From Paracoccaceae bacterium (GTDB taxonomy: Bacteria > Pseudomonadota > Alphaproteobacteria > Rhodobacterales > Rhodobacteraceae), in assembly GCA_021647745.1 (NCBI GenBank), contig JAKIUB010000003.1:62001-126000 (forward strand): a stretch of 64,000 nt of DNA, read 5' to 3'. Shown one piece after another: positions 47,987-56,860 of this stretch (positions are counted from its first letter, which is position 1; each line of letters opens with the position of its first letter). The translations under genes were made by a program, and so were the position numbers. The notes below the pieces were generated by a model, which made no database searches, was not told the origin of the DNA, and saw only the letters and a list, made by a program, of their open reading frames with translations.

Positions 47987-48811
47987 ATGCAAAAAACCAT
48001 CCTTATCACCGGCTGCTCAAGCGGCATCGGCTATGATGCCGCCCACAGCTTGAAAAAGCGCGGCTACCGCGTCTTTGCCACCTGCCGGCAAGAGGCCGAT
48101 TGCGCGCGCCTGCGCAGCGAAGGGCTGGAGAGCTTCCGGCTTGATTATGCCGACGAGGCCAGCATCCGCACTGCGGTTAAGGAGACCTTATCGCGCACGG
48201 GTGGTCGTCTCGACGCCTTGTTCAACAACGGCGCCTATGCCATTCCCGGCGCTACCGAGGACCTGCCGAGAGACGCCCTGCGCGCCATTTTCGAGACCAA
48301 TGTTTTTGGCCAGTTCGAGCTGATCAACCAGCTGCTTCCCGCGATGAAACCGGCAGGGCGAATCATCAACTGCTCATCGGTACTTGGCATTGCCGTGCTG
48401 CGCATGCGCGGGGCTTATTGCGCCAGCAAGTTTGCCATGGAAGCCCTGACCGATGCACTACGTTATGAAAACTATAACTCGGAGCTGAAGTTTATCTCCA
48501 TCCAGCCCGGCCCTATTCCAACCAAAATCAGGGTCAATTCCATTCCGCATTTTGAAAAATGGATAAACTGGAAAGAATCAGCCCAGCGCGAGGTCTATGA
48601 GCAAAAACTGCTGCCCCGCCTTTATAATGACAATAACGGTCCGGACCGCTTCGAGCTGCCCTGCGCCGCCGTAACTGAAAAGCTGGTCCACGCACTGGAA
48701 TCCCCCAACCCGAAGCCCCGCTATATGGTCACAAAAGCGACCTATATCACAGAATTCATGCGCCGCTTCTTGCCCAAGCGCATTCTGGACCGTATATACG
48801 CGGGTATGTAA
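47987..48811 (+). CDS. Short-chain dehydrogenase/reductase
   Basis: 274 residues, classical SDR with NAD(P) binding TGCSSGIG at residues 8-15, a NNGAYA variant of the NNAG motif near residue 79, catalytic Ser in INCSSVLG near residue 125 and YCASK near residue 143 with the Tyr and Lys. The Arg in the CRQ after the second strand favours NADPH. The C-terminal region is longer than minimal SDRs and resembles retinol-dehydrogenase-like members. The substrate is unknown. It heads the SDR-HIG1-adenosyltransferase-etfBA run, 11 bp from the next gene. Confidence 0.85.
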   Translation: MQKTILITGCSSGIGYDAAHSLKKRGYRVFATCRQEADCARLRSEGLESFRLDYADEASIRTAVKETLSRTGGRLDALFNNGAYAIPGATEDLPRDALRAIFETNVFGQFELINQLLPAMKPAGRIINCSSVLGIAVLRMRGAYCASKFAMEALTDALRYENYNSELKFISIQPGPIPTKIRVNSIPHFEKWINWKESAQREVYEQKLLPRLYNDNNGPDRFELPCAAVTEKLVHALESPNPKPRYMVTKATYITEFMRRFLPKRILDRIYAGM

Positions 48812-48822
48812 AGGAGCCTATC

Positions 48823-49026
48823 ATGTTGTCCGACCCTCTATTTTTGCTTGTCCTTGCGGCCGGTCTTGCGACCCTCGGCGTGCTTGTTCTTGGCCTGTTT
48901 ACCTTCGCCAAGGGCGGGGATTTTCACAAACGGAACTCCAACAAAATCATGCGCTGGCGTGTGGGTATGCAGTTTGTGACCGTGGTGCTGTTCATGACAT
49001 GGATATATTTCTCCCGAGGGGTTTAG
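48823..49026 (+). CDS. HIG1-domain twin transmembrane protein
   Basis: 67 residues with two hydrophobic helices (about 6-27 and 45-63) joined by the loop FAKGGDFHKRNSNKIMRWR, the typical HIG1 domain pattern. Relatives in mitochondria act in respiratory supercomplex assembly (Rcf1); in Rhodobacterales such small proteins are common beside the adenosyltransferase gene. AAAGGAG precedes the ATG. A respiratory role here is inferred. Confidence 0.8.
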   Translation: MLSDPLFLLVLAAGLATLGVLVLGLFTFAKGGDFHKRNSNKIMRWRVGMQFVTVVLFMTWIYFSRGV

Positions 49027-49029
49027 CCA

Positions 49030-49602
49030 TTGGTAACATTGAATAAAATATATACCCGCACCGGCGACGAGGGTGATACAGCTCTGGGCAACGGCACAAG
49101 AGTGCCAAAAGAATCGCTACGCGTCGAAGCATACGGCACTGTCGACGAAGCCAACGCCACCATCGGCCTCGCCTGCCTTTACGCCAAGGGCGAACCCCTT
49201 GCCGCCCTGACCCGCATCCAGAACGATATGTTCGACCTCGGCGCAGACCTCTGCCGCCCTGAAATGGAGCAGGACGCCAACGCCCCCTACCCCCCCCTGC
49301 GCATGAGCGACACACAGGTCATGCGGATCGAGGCCGAGATTGACGAAATGAACGCCCGTCAGGAAACCCTGAAAAGCTTTATTTTACCAGGCGGCACCCC
49401 GCTGGCCGCACATCTGCACCTTTGCCGCACGGTCACACGGCGGGCAGAAAGGTTGAGCGTTGAGCTATCCAGAATCGAGAGCATAAACCCGATCACGATA
49501 AAATATCTCAACCGGCTGTCGGACTGGTTTTTTGTTGCTGCGCGCGCCGCGAATAATGATGGTAAGTCCGATGTTCTCTGGGTGCCGGGCGCTAACCGCT
49601 GA
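49030..49602 (+). CDS. Cob(I)alamin adenosyltransferase, PduO type
   Basis: Adenosylates cob(I)alamin or cob(I)yrinic acid a,c-diamide using ATP. 190 residues. Seen: KIYTRTGDEGDTALGNGTRV at the N-terminus (ATP loop), YGTVDEANATIGLA near residue 36, GADLCRPE near residue 72, FILPGGTPLAAHLHLCRTVTRRAER near residues 117-141 and the closing LNRLSDWFFVAAR. TTG start 3 bp after the HIG1 stop. With cbtA it indicates cobalamin use, in line with B12-dependent mutases of the ethylmalonyl-CoA pathway. Confidence 0.93.
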   Translation: MVTLNKIYTRTGDEGDTALGNGTRVPKESLRVEAYGTVDEANATIGLACLYAKGEPLAALTRIQNDMFDLGADLCRPEMEQDANAPYPPLRMSDTQVMRIEAEIDEMNARQETLKSFILPGGTPLAAHLHLCRTVTRRAERLSVELSRIESINPITIKYLNRLSDWFFVAARAANNDGKSDVLWVPGANR

Positions 49603-49697
49603 CAGGTGACGCCAAGTTTTTCTTGCGGTGCAACAAAAATGCTGATTGACTGCCCGCGCAACCCCCAATTCTGGGCCAAACTCTGGAGATTCGCGCT

Positions 49698-50456
49698 ATG
49701 AAGGTGCTTGTGCCTGTCAAACGTGTGATTGACTATAACGTAAAAGTCCGTGTCAAAGCGGATGGTAGCGGGGTCGATCTTGCCAATGTAAAAATGTCTA
49801 TGAACCCGTTTGACGAAATCGCGGTGGAAGAGGCGATCCGGCTCAAAGAAGCCGGCACGGTCAGCGAAATTGTCGCTGTTTCTATCGGCGTAAAGCAAAA
49901 TCAGGAGACCTTGCGCACCGCGCTGGCCATGGGCGCCGATCGCGCGATTTTGATCATCGCCGCTGATGATGTCCACACAGATATCGAGCCACTCGCCGTG
50001 GCCAAGCTGCTCAAAGCCGTGACCGACGAAGAAAAACCCGAGCTGGTTTTGCTCGGCAAACAGGCGATCGATAACGACATGAACGCCACCGGCCAGATGC
50101 TTTCGGCCTTGCTGGGCTGGTCTCAGGCGACCTTTGCCTCGGAGCTTAATATCGACGGCAATAGCGCCACCGTGACCCGCGAAGTCGATGGCGGGCTACA
50201 AACCATCAAGGTCAAAATGCCGGCCATCGTAACGGTAGACCTGCGCCTCAACGAGCCGCGCTATGCCAGCTTGCCCAACATCATGAAGGCCAAGCGCAAA
50301 CCGATGGACGAAAAAACACCGACCGATTACGGGGTTGATATCACCCCGCGCCACACCATCACCAGCACAGCCGAACCAACAGGCCGCAGCGCCGGTATCA
50401 AGGTTGCCGATGTCGGCGAACTGGTCGAAAAACTCAAGCAAGCGGGGGTAATCTGA
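49698..50456 (+). CDS. etfB: Electron transfer flavoprotein subunit beta
   Basis: 252 residues. EtfAB takes electrons from acyl-CoA dehydrogenases (such as Mcd in this window) to ETF:ubiquinone oxidoreductase. Seen: MKVLVPVKRVIDYNVKVRVK at the start, MNPFDEIAVEEAIRLKE near residue 35, GKQAIDNDMNATGQMLSALLGW near residue 118, and DLRLNEPRYASLPNIMKAKRKP near residue 183 (ETF beta signature). GGAG precedes the ATG. Its last base is the first base of etfA (TGATG). Confidence 0.97.
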   Translation: MKVLVPVKRVIDYNVKVRVKADGSGVDLANVKMSMNPFDEIAVEEAIRLKEAGTVSEIVAVSIGVKQNQETLRTALAMGADRAILIIAADDVHTDIEPLAVAKLLKAVTDEEKPELVLLGKQAIDNDMNATGQMLSALLGWSQATFASELNIDGNSATVTREVDGGLQTIKVKMPAIVTVDLRLNEPRYASLPNIMKAKRKPMDEKTPTDYGVDITPRHTITSTAEPTGRSAGIKVADVGELVEKLKQAGVI

Positions 50457-51385
50457 TGGCTGTTTTAGTATTGGCCGAGATCATTGGCGGAGAACTTTCG
50501 CTGGACCAGACGGCAAAAACCGTATCCGCCGCCAGCGCGCTTGGCGAGGTGACAGTGCTTTGCGCCAGCGCCAGCTGTAGCGGGGCGGCAGAGGCGGCCG
50601 CAAAAATAGAAGGCGTGAGCAAGGTGCTCTGCGCCGATGATGCCATCTACGGCAACGGCCTCGCGGAGCCGATCGCCAATTTGCTGGTCAGCCTTGCCGC
50701 TGATTTCGAGCATATTCTGGCACCGGCCACCACCAACGGCAAAAACATCCTGCCCCGGGTTGCGGCCCTGCTTGATGTCATGGTGTTGTCCGATGTGACC
50801 GCCATTGTCAGCGCCGATACATTCGAACGCCCGATCTATGCCGGCAATGCGGTGCAGACAGTGCAGACCTCCGATACCAAAAAGGTGGTTTCCATCCGCA
50901 CAACCGGCTTTGACGCCGCCCCGGAAACCGGCAACGCACCGGTAGAAACCATCGCCGCAGCCGATAACCCTGCCCTTTCTGAATGGGTCGAGGACAAGGT
51001 GCAGGCCTCGGATCGCCCAGAGCTTACATCCGCCAAAATCGTTGTGTCAGGCGGGCGCGGCGTTGGCTCCAAGGAGAACTTTGCGCTGATCGAAGAGCTG
51101 GCAGACAAGCTCGGGGCCGCCATCGGCGCCTCGCGCGCAGCGGTTGATTCGGGCTATGCCCCGAATGACTGGCAGGTCGGCCAGACCGGCAAGGTTGTCG
51201 CGCCGGATCTTTATATCGCGATTGGCATTTCCGGTGCGATCCAGCATCTTGCCGGTATGAAAGACAGCAAAATTATCGTCGCCATCAACAAAGACGAAGA
51301 AGCACCTATCTTTCAGGTTGCCGACTTCGGCCTTGTCGCCGATTTGTTTGACGCTGTGCCCGCGCTCAAAGACGCGCTTGGCTAA
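50456..51385 (+). CDS. etfA: Electron transfer flavoprotein subunit alpha
   Basis: 309 residues, binds the FAD of the EtfAB dimer. Seen: N-terminal AVLVLAEI fold, then SGGRGVGSKENF near residue 200, GASRAAVDSGYAPNDWQVGQTGKVVAPDLYIAIGISGAIQHLAGM-type C-terminal FAD domain from about residue 222 and VAINKDEEAPIFQVADFGLV, the ETF alpha signature. The ATG overlaps the etfB stop. A short hairpin lies between it and hbdA. Confidence 0.97.
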   Translation: MAVLVLAEIIGGELSLDQTAKTVSAASALGEVTVLCASASCSGAAEAAAKIEGVSKVLCADDAIYGNGLAEPIANLLVSLAADFEHILAPATTNGKNILPRVAALLDVMVLSDVTAIVSADTFERPIYAGNAVQTVQTSDTKKVVSIRTTGFDAAPETGNAPVETIAAADNPALSEWVEDKVQASDRPELTSAKIVVSGGRGVGSKENFALIEELADKLGAAIGASRAAVDSGYAPNDWQVGQTGKVVAPDLYIAIGISGAIQHLAGMKDSKIIVAINKDEEAPIFQVADFGLVADLFDAVPALKDALG

Positions 51386-51392
51386 TCCATCT

Positions 51393-51413
51393 GGCCCGCC
51401 ATTTCGGCGGGCC
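51393..51413 (+). terminator. Hairpin between etfA and hbdA
   Basis: GGCCCGCC (51393-51400) and GGCGGGCC (51406-51413) form a perfect 8-bp stem with a 5-nt loop, 7 bp after the etfA stop. No T-run follows, so partial termination or mRNA protection is as likely as full termination. Confidence 0.5.
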
Positions 51414-51436
51414 GCTCCAACACAGGGAAACCCCGT

Positions 51437-52312
51437 ATGGCAATTCAATCCGTAGGCATTATCGGCGCGGGGCAAATGGGCAATGGCATTGCCCAAGTCT
51501 TTGCGCGCGCCGGGTTTGATGTTTTACTTCACGATATTTCTCCCGAAGCTGTCAGCGCAGCCATCAAGAAAATATCCGGTAACCTTGATCGCCAGATCAA
51601 AAAAGAGCGCATGAGCGAGACTGAAAAAACAGCCACGCTCAGCCGGATAATACCCTCGGACGGGCTTGCCAAAATCGGCGCCACAGATCTGGTCATCGAA
51701 GCCGCAACCGAGGTTGAAAGCATAAAGCACCAGATCTTCGCCGGCCTTGCGCCGCATTTAGGCGAACACACGATCCTGACCTCGAACACCTCGTCAATTT
51801 CCATCACCCGTCTGGCCGCCGCCACAGCCCGCCCCGAACAGTTCATGGGCCTGCATTTCATGAATCCGGTACCGGTGATGCAACTGGTCGAGCTGATCCG
51901 CGGCATCGCCACCGACGAGCCTACCTTCAACGCCCTGGAGGAGGTTGTGCTGCGGCTGGGCAAGGTCTCCACCAGCGCCGAGGATTTCCCGGCCTTTATC
52001 GTAAACCGTATTTTGATGCCGATGATAAACGAAGCAGTTTATACGCTTTATGAAGGGGTTGGCACAGTTCAGAGCATTGATACTTCTTTGAAGCTAGGGG
52101 CCAATCACCCGATGGGGCCGCTAGAGCTGGCCGATTTTATAGGGCTGGACACCTGTCTTTCGATCATGAATGTGCTGCATGACGGGCTGGCAGACACCAA
52201 ATACCGCCCCTGCCCACTGCTGGTCAAATATGTCGAGGCCGGTTGGCTCGGGCGCAAGTCACAGCGCGGGTTTTATGATTATCGCGATGGCACCCCCGTG
52301 CCGACCCGCTAG
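51437..52312 (+). CDS. hbdA: 3-hydroxybutyryl-CoA dehydrogenase
   Basis: NAD(P)-dependent oxidoreductase between acetoacetyl-CoA and 3-hydroxybutyryl-CoA, of use in polyhydroxybutyrate or ethylmalonyl-CoA metabolism. 291 residues. Seen: GIIGAGQMGNGIAQVFARAG near residue 6, IEAATEVESIKHQIFAGL near residue 84, TSNTSSISITRLA, GLHFMNPVPVMQLVE near residue 138 with the catalytic His and FIVNRILMPMINEAVYTL near residue 189. Its TAG stop lies on the CTAG shared with the convergent HPr stop. Confidence 0.94.
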   Translation: MAIQSVGIIGAGQMGNGIAQVFARAGFDVLLHDISPEAVSAAIKKISGNLDRQIKKERMSETEKTATLSRIIPSDGLAKIGATDLVIEAATEVESIKHQIFAGLAPHLGEHTILTSNTSSISITRLAAATARPEQFMGLHFMNPVPVMQLVELIRGIATDEPTFNALEEVVLRLGKVSTSAEDFPAFIVNRILMPMINEAVYTLYEGVGTVQSIDTSLKLGANHPMGPLELADFIGLDTCLSIMNVLHDGLADTKYRPCPLLVKYVEAGWLGRKSQRGFYDYRDGTPVPTR

Positions 52313-52569
52313 CCCCCTTCACCAAAAAGCCCGCTGACCAAGGCCCGCAAGGCGTCTTCAAGCTCCTTGGCTTGCGGCCCTTCTATCTGCACCTCGATCG
52401 TGCTGCCTTTGGTAGCGCCCAGCATCAGCAAGCCCAGAATAGATTCGCCGTTGGCGCTCTCGCCATCTTTGCTGACCACCGCCGTGGCATCAAAACCCTC
52501 GACAACCTCGACAAACTTTGCGGACGCCCGCGCGTGCAGGCCTTTTTTATTGGTAATATTCAGTATCAT
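52309..52569 (-). CDS. ptsH: Phosphocarrier protein HPr (regulatory PTS)
   Basis: 86 residues. Seen: NKKGLHARASAKFVE with the phospho-His, and GESANGESILGLLMLGA near residue 42, where the Ser that HprK phosphorylates sits. The ATG at 52569 overlaps the EIIA stop (ATGA); an upstream extension is not coding. There is no sugar permease nearby, so the module is regulatory, not for transport. EI (PtsP) is not in this window. Confidence 0.94.
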   Translation of the reverse strand: MILNITNKKGLHARASAKFVEVVEGFDATAVVSKDGESANGESILGLLMLGATKGSTIEVQIEGPQAKELEDALRALVSGLFGEGG

Positions 52570-52970
52570 GCCTTGTCTGCCTTTGAGGGTAGCTCCAACG
52601 AATTCATATATTTTCGCCCGGCCGCACAGGCATTTTCGCACGCACGCTCCACTCCGAGATTGCGGGATTTGGCCAGCTTGACCAGAAGCGGCAAGCTAGC
52701 TCCGTAGATCACCTTGCGCACCCCGCACTCGCAGGCCTTGATCGCGAGGTTGGACGGGGTGCCGCCAAACATATCGGTGACAACAACCACACCCTCCCCC
52801 TGATCAACCGCCATAACCGCGCGCTTGATCTCGGCCTGTTTGTTGACAAGATTATCCTCGCGCGAAATGGAAATCGCCCGCGTGCCGGGGTGCTGGCCAA
52901 CCACATGCTCCATAGCCAAAAGATACTCCGCGGCCAACCCGCCATGCGCCACTATCACAATCCCGATCAC
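52566..52970 (-). CDS. PTS EIIA component, mannose-family fold (regulatory)
   Basis: 134 residues with the EIIA-Man fold: GIVIVAHGGLAAEYLLA with the phospho-His at residue 9, VVVVTDMFGGTPSNLAIKAC near residue 60. Start GTG at 52970 overlaps the rapZ stop (GTGA). No EIIB, EIIC or EIID genes lie nearby, so it probably acts only as a phosphorylation sensor (PtsM or ManX-like regulatory subunit) in the HPr-HprK loop. Confidence 0.9.
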   Translation of the reverse strand: MIGIVIVAHGGLAAEYLLAMEHVVGQHPGTRAISISREDNLVNKQAEIKRAVMAVDQGEGVVVVTDMFGGTPSNLAIKACECGVRKVIYGASLPLLVKLAKSRNLGVERACENACAAGRKYMNSLELPSKADKA

Positions 52971-53854
52971 TTGGCTTTCTCCCTAATTGGCCAGCGCTCC
53001 ATTTCCCGATGCCGGGTGTTGACCACCCAGCCCTTTTCCGCCAGCAGAGAGGCGAGCTTTTCGGTGACAAATACCGAGCGATGCTGCCCCCCCGTGCAGC
53101 CCAGCGCGAGGTTGAAATAGGCTTTACCCTCGCTCTGATAGGCGGGCAACAACAGATCGAGCAGGTCTGTCAGTTTATCTATAAAGTCTTGAAAAAGCGG
53201 GTCTTTTTCAACATAAGCGGCAACATCCGGATCACGCCCTGTGTATGCGCGCAGGCTCTCCTCCCAATGGGGGTTACGCAAAAAACGGCAATCGATCATC
53301 ATATCCACCCCGCGCGGTGCCCCCCGCTTATAGGAAAAAGACTGCACCGAAATCGAAAGCCCGCTGATTTTGCTTTTGTCAAACCACCGTGCCAGCTCCG
53401 CACGAAGCTCATGGGGCGAAAGTGCGGTTGTATCCACCAGAATATCAGCGCGATTACGCAGCTCGCTCAACAGCTCGATTTCGCGGGTGATCCCCGTCAG
53501 GGGTGTGCCGTCCGGCGAGGATGGATGGCGGCGGCGGGTTTCGCTAAAGCGGCGTAAAAGCGCATCTGATTGGCAATCCAGAAACAGCAAAGTGGGCGAA
53601 AAACTAGGGTTTTGTTCAATTTTTTCAAGAACATCCAGCAAGGCCGCAGAAGAGAATCCGCGCGTTCGGGTATCTACCCCGATCGCCAGCGCGGCCCCTG
53701 TGGGCGGGCCGGAAAGGATGCGCTCAATCAGTCCGAGGGGCAGGTTGTCGATGGTTTCAACCCCGAAATCCTCCAGCGCCTTGATCGCCGTGGTGCGCCC
53801 CGCGCCTGCCGGGCCGGTGACAATAATAATATTCTGTACTTGTGGCGATTTCAC
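52967..53854 (-). CDS. rapZ: RNase adapter protein RapZ (YvcJ family, P-loop)
   Basis: 295 residues from GTG 53854, which has GGAG 8 nt upstream; a GTG at 53863 overlaps the hprK stop (GTGA) but has no such site. Seen: P-loop GPAGAGRTT, with Arg in the place of the usual Lys (a variant I recall from related Rhodobacterales), DNLPLGL near residue 35, VDTRTRGF near residue 60, and CTGGQHRSVFVTEKLA near residue 250. In E. coli RapZ binds small RNAs and RNase E to control amino-sugar synthesis; the alphaproteobacterial role is not well known. It sits in the PTS operon. Confidence 0.93.
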   Translation of the reverse strand: MKSPQVQNIIIVTGPAGAGRTTAIKALEDFGVETIDNLPLGLIERILSGPPTGAALAIGVDTRTRGFSSAALLDVLEKIEQNPSFSPTLLFLDCQSDALLRRFSETRRRHPSSPDGTPLTGITREIELLSELRNRADILVDTTALSPHELRAELARWFDKSKISGLSISVQSFSYKRGAPRGVDMMIDCRFLRNPHWEESLRAYTGRDPDVAAYVEKDPLFQDFIDKLTDLLDLLLPAYQSEGKAYFNLALGCTGGQHRSVFVTEKLASLLAEKGWVVNTRHREMERWPIREKAK

Positions 53855-53859
53855 TGGCT

Positions 53860-54282
53860 TCACTCCGTGGGCAACAAGCGCCCTTCCCCTAACAAACACC
53901 ACAGGACGGCACCAAGATTTGGTGTTTCCTTCCCGTATATCAACGGTATATCGACCCCCAATATCGCGTGGAACCGCAGCTTGGGCAATCTCTCATTCGC
54001 ATATTGATCCATATCGACAACAATTGCCAGCCCCGCCTGCTCGATTGAGGGCACAGATAGCAGGCCAACTTGTCGCGCCTCTATTATGCCGGCGATATTT
54101 TTCGGGCGGCGCAGTATGATCCGGCCTTTCTCGCGGGAAAGTTCTACTGCATCATCCCCCACCAGATCAGCCCCGAGCGCCATTAGCTCTAGCGCCAAGC
54201 CTGATTTTCCCGCCCTGCTTTGACCAAGGATCAAAGCGCCTTGGCCTCTGCGGGAAACAGCCGTGGCATGCACATGGCTCAT
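53860..54282 (-). CDS. hprK: HPr kinase/phosphorylase, short alphaproteobacterial form
   Basis: 140 residues; only the catalytic C-terminal domain of the long Gram-positive enzymes is present, as is usual in alphaproteobacteria. Seen: Walker A GQSRAGKSGLALELM near residue 20, GADLVGDDAVELSR near residue 37 (catalytic Asp pair) and GIIEARQVGL near residue 65. It phosphorylates HPr on the regulatory Ser. ATGA overlap with chvG upstream and near-overlap with rapZ downstream, linking ChvGI and PTS control in one transcript. Confidence 0.93.
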   Translation of the reverse strand: MSHVHATAVSRRGQGALILGQSRAGKSGLALELMALGADLVGDDAVELSREKGRIILRRPKNIAGIIEARQVGLLSVPSIEQAGLAIVVDMDQYANERLPKLRFHAILGVDIPLIYGKETPNLGAVLWCLLGEGRLLPTE

Positions 54283-55901
54283 CGTGGCAAGATCACCTGA
54301 AGTACTGCGCCGCCATCCTCGCTATTACCCGCGATGATTGTACCACCATGAGCCTCGACGATCTGCTTTGAAATCGCCAGCCCGAGGCCGGAATGCTCGC
54401 CAAACTGCTCCGCCGGTCGCTCGGAGTAAAATCTAGAGAATATATCCTCGAGGTTTTTCTCCGGTATACCCGGCCCGTTATCCCGCACTTCGATCAACAC
54501 ATGGTCCGGATCGAAATCCGAAATCCCGATATCTACCACCCCGTCTTCAGCCACAAAGCTCAGGGCGTTGGCGATCAGGTTGCTAAACACCTGCTCAAGC
54601 CGGCTTTGCAGCCCGTTAACGATGCTGTCATCGCTGTGAACCACAAGGTTTATCTCGCGCATACCAAAGCTGCGACGCGCGCGAAAGTTCTTGGCGATAG
54701 CATCCAATAGCCCGGCCAGATCAACGCTTTCCCAGGTATCACGCACCAGATCGGCCTCCAGCCGCGAGGCATTGGAAATATCTGTCACCAGTCTGTCCAG
54801 CCGCTCGACATCATTTTGAATAACCCCGAGCAGAGACTTGCGCGAATCCTCGTCCTGCACATAGTCGAGCGTCTCTACAGCCGAGCGCAGCGAGGTCAGG
54901 GGGTTTTTGATCTCGTGAGCAACATCGGCAGCAAAAGACTTGTTTTCGTCGATCCTTTGTAGCAAGGCCTCGGTCATATTGCGCATCGAGCGCGACAGAT
55001 CCCCGATCTCGTCAGGGCGGGCGGTGAGGTCGGGGATATTGACCAGCGCAAGGTGAAGCTGCCCGCCAGCCTCGTCTTTGGTTTGCAGCGCCGCAGCCGA
55101 AAGGCGCCGCAGAGGGCGGGCGATCGAGGTGGCCAGCACCATCGACAATATTATAGAGGTCAGGGTGGCCAGCAAAAATATCTGCAATATCTGCTCGCGG
55201 GCATCACGGATAATCGCATCCACCTCCCCTTGGCGGGTCGAGATCAGGATCGCACCAACCTCGCCGCGCGGACTATCTGAAGGCAGGGCCGCCACGACAA
55301 ATATCTCCCCTTCCACCGATAAAACCTTGTGTCGGATACCGTCATTTTTCGCCATAGTCTCGGCGGCGAGCCTGTCAAACTGGTTTTGCAGATTGTCATG
55401 ACTTCCGCCTGCTTTCAGGCGGCTTTCACCTGCTGATAAACCCGACCAGATTTTTTGCAGGATTTCGGTAAATGCGTTAGTCTTGGCTATAGGTGGCGAA
55501 GCCACGGGGCGGGGCGGGGCATAGCTCAAAACTACTTCACCCGTGCCGGAATAAACCTGCACAATTGAATTTGATTTTTCGACCAGTGCTTCAAAAAGTG
55601 CCGGAAAACCCTCTTCCTCCATGCCCTCGCCACCGGAGGTTATCGCCTGATGGCGCAGCGCTGCCGAAAGCATGGATGCCTGACGCCCCAATATCTCGCT
55701 ACGAAACTCCACCTGCGTATCTTGGGCCTGATTTAGATAAAGAACCCCGCTCACCAGAATACCCAGTGCGATCAGATTGAATAAAATAATTTTTCGCGCC
55801 AGCGGTGAGCGGTTGAAAATAAACCACTTCTTACCAGTTTTCACCCGACCGGCAAAGGCACCGGTGCCAAGAAAACCTGTCGAGGTGTTATCTTCCGTCA
55901 C
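54279..55901 (-). CDS. chvG: Sensor histidine kinase ChvG (ExoS type)
   Basis: 540 residues. Seen: TM1 (about 36-56), a periplasmic sensor domain (about 57-240), TM2, HAMP, HisKA with AADVAHEIKNPLTSLRSA near residue 325 and HATPase with GPGIPEKNLEDIFSRFYSER near residue 470 and GLGLAISKQIVEAHGG. It responds to acid and cell-envelope stress in relatives. GTG start 3 bp after chvI; hprK overlaps its end (ATGA). Confidence 0.94.
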   Translation of the reverse strand: MTEDNTSTGFLGTGAFAGRVKTGKKWFIFNRSPLARKIILFNLIALGILVSGVLYLNQAQDTQVEFRSEILGRQASMLSAALRHQAITSGGEGMEEEGFPALFEALVEKSNSIVQVYSGTGEVVLSYAPPRPVASPPIAKTNAFTEILQKIWSGLSAGESRLKAGGSHDNLQNQFDRLAAETMAKNDGIRHKVLSVEGEIFVVAALPSDSPRGEVGAILISTRQGEVDAIIRDAREQILQIFLLATLTSIILSMVLATSIARPLRRLSAAALQTKDEAGGQLHLALVNIPDLTARPDEIGDLSRSMRNMTEALLQRIDENKSFAADVAHEIKNPLTSLRSAVETLDYVQDEDSRKSLLGVIQNDVERLDRLVTDISNASRLEADLVRDTWESVDLAGLLDAIAKNFRARRSFGMREINLVVHSDDSIVNGLQSRLEQVFSNLIANALSFVAEDGVVDIGISDFDPDHVLIEVRDNGPGIPEKNLEDIFSRFYSERPAEQFGEHSGLGLAISKQIVEAHGGTIIAGNSEDGGAVLQVILPR

Positions 55902-55904
55902 TAT

Positions 55905-56609
55905 TTACGCCTCGTTATACCGGTAGCCGATACCATAAAGCGTTTCGATCGACGCGTAGGTTTCGTCAACCTTCTTGAACTTTTTGCGAAGACGCTTGAT
56001 GTGGCTGTCAATGGTGCGGTCATCCACATAGACCTGATCGGAGTAAGCGGCATCCATCAGCCGGTTTCTTGATTTGACCACCCCCGGCCGCTCGGCCAGC
56101 TCGTGCAGGATGATGAACTCCGTGACCGTCAAAACCACCGGCTCCCCTTTCCAGGTCACCTGATGGCGCTGTTTATCCAGAACCAGCGAGCCGCACTGGA
56201 TCACCCCCGCTTCGGGGCGGTGCTCGGCTTCGTCCTGCGAAATCGTCACATCGTTACGGCGCAAGACCGCCTTGATCCTCTCGATCAGCAAACGCTGGGA
56301 AAACGGCTTTGATATATAGTCATCCGCCCCCATGGAAAGGCCGACAACCTCGTCCATCTCGTCATCTTTCGAGGTCAGGAATATCACCGGCAGGTTGGAT
56401 TTCTTTCGCAAACGGCGCAAAAGTTCCATCCCGTCCATGCGGGGCATTTTGATATCAAGGACCGCCAGATCGGGGGGGTTATCCTGCAAGCCAAAAAGAG
56501 CGGATGCACCTTCATTATAGGTTTCGACCTCGAAACCCTCCGCCTTCAGCGCGATAGAAACGGAAATCAGGATGTTTCTGTCATCATCAACCAGCGCTAT
56601 TTTCGCCAT
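55905..56609 (-). CDS. chvI: Response regulator ChvI, OmpR family
   Basis: 234 residues. Seen: ALVDDDRNI with acidic pair, LAVLDIKMPRMDGMEL near residue 50 with the phospho-Asp, FLTSKDDEMDEVVGL and ADDYISKPFSQRLL near residue 100, then the winged-helix DNA-binding part ending in ETLYGIGYRY. The ATG at 56609 has GGAGGTGATT immediately before it; seven codons upstream in frame are not needed. It is divergent from pckA across about 250 bp that must hold both promoters, so ChvI may control pckA; that is inference. Confidence 0.95.
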   Translation of the reverse strand: MAKIALVDDDRNILISVSIALKAEGFEVETYNEGASALFGLQDNPPDLAVLDIKMPRMDGMELLRRLRKKSNLPVIFLTSKDDEMDEVVGLSMGADDYISKPFSQRLLIERIKAVLRRNDVTISQDEAEHRPEAGVIQCGSLVLDKQRHQVTWKGEPVVLTVTEFIILHELAERPGVVKSRNRLMDAAYSDQVYVDDRTIDSHIKRLRKKFKKVDETYASIETLYGIGYRYNEA

Positions 56610-56860
56610 AATCACCTCCGGCTTGGTCATTTTTTATACTGTCTCGCATATCACACAAACTTGCAACCGATCTTCGGAAATGTTGTATTTTGTTGCGCTG
56701 CGACAATTTTTCCTCGCAAAGCGAAAATACCACTGGATTTAGCATGGTCGATCAGCTTAACAAATCTTACCGGTGGCCCTTACGCAAAATTGCCCGCAGC
56801 AAGGCAAGCGCCGGTATCTTGGGAACAGGGGAATACCCCCGAAATTGGAGCATCCAGATC

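Noticed and set aside
47783..47992. Minus-strand ORF of 69 codons before the SDR gene
   Set aside because: It overlaps the inverted-repeat element and the SDR start; no domain is visible. I vaguely recall similar short predicted proteins, but cannot support it as a gene.
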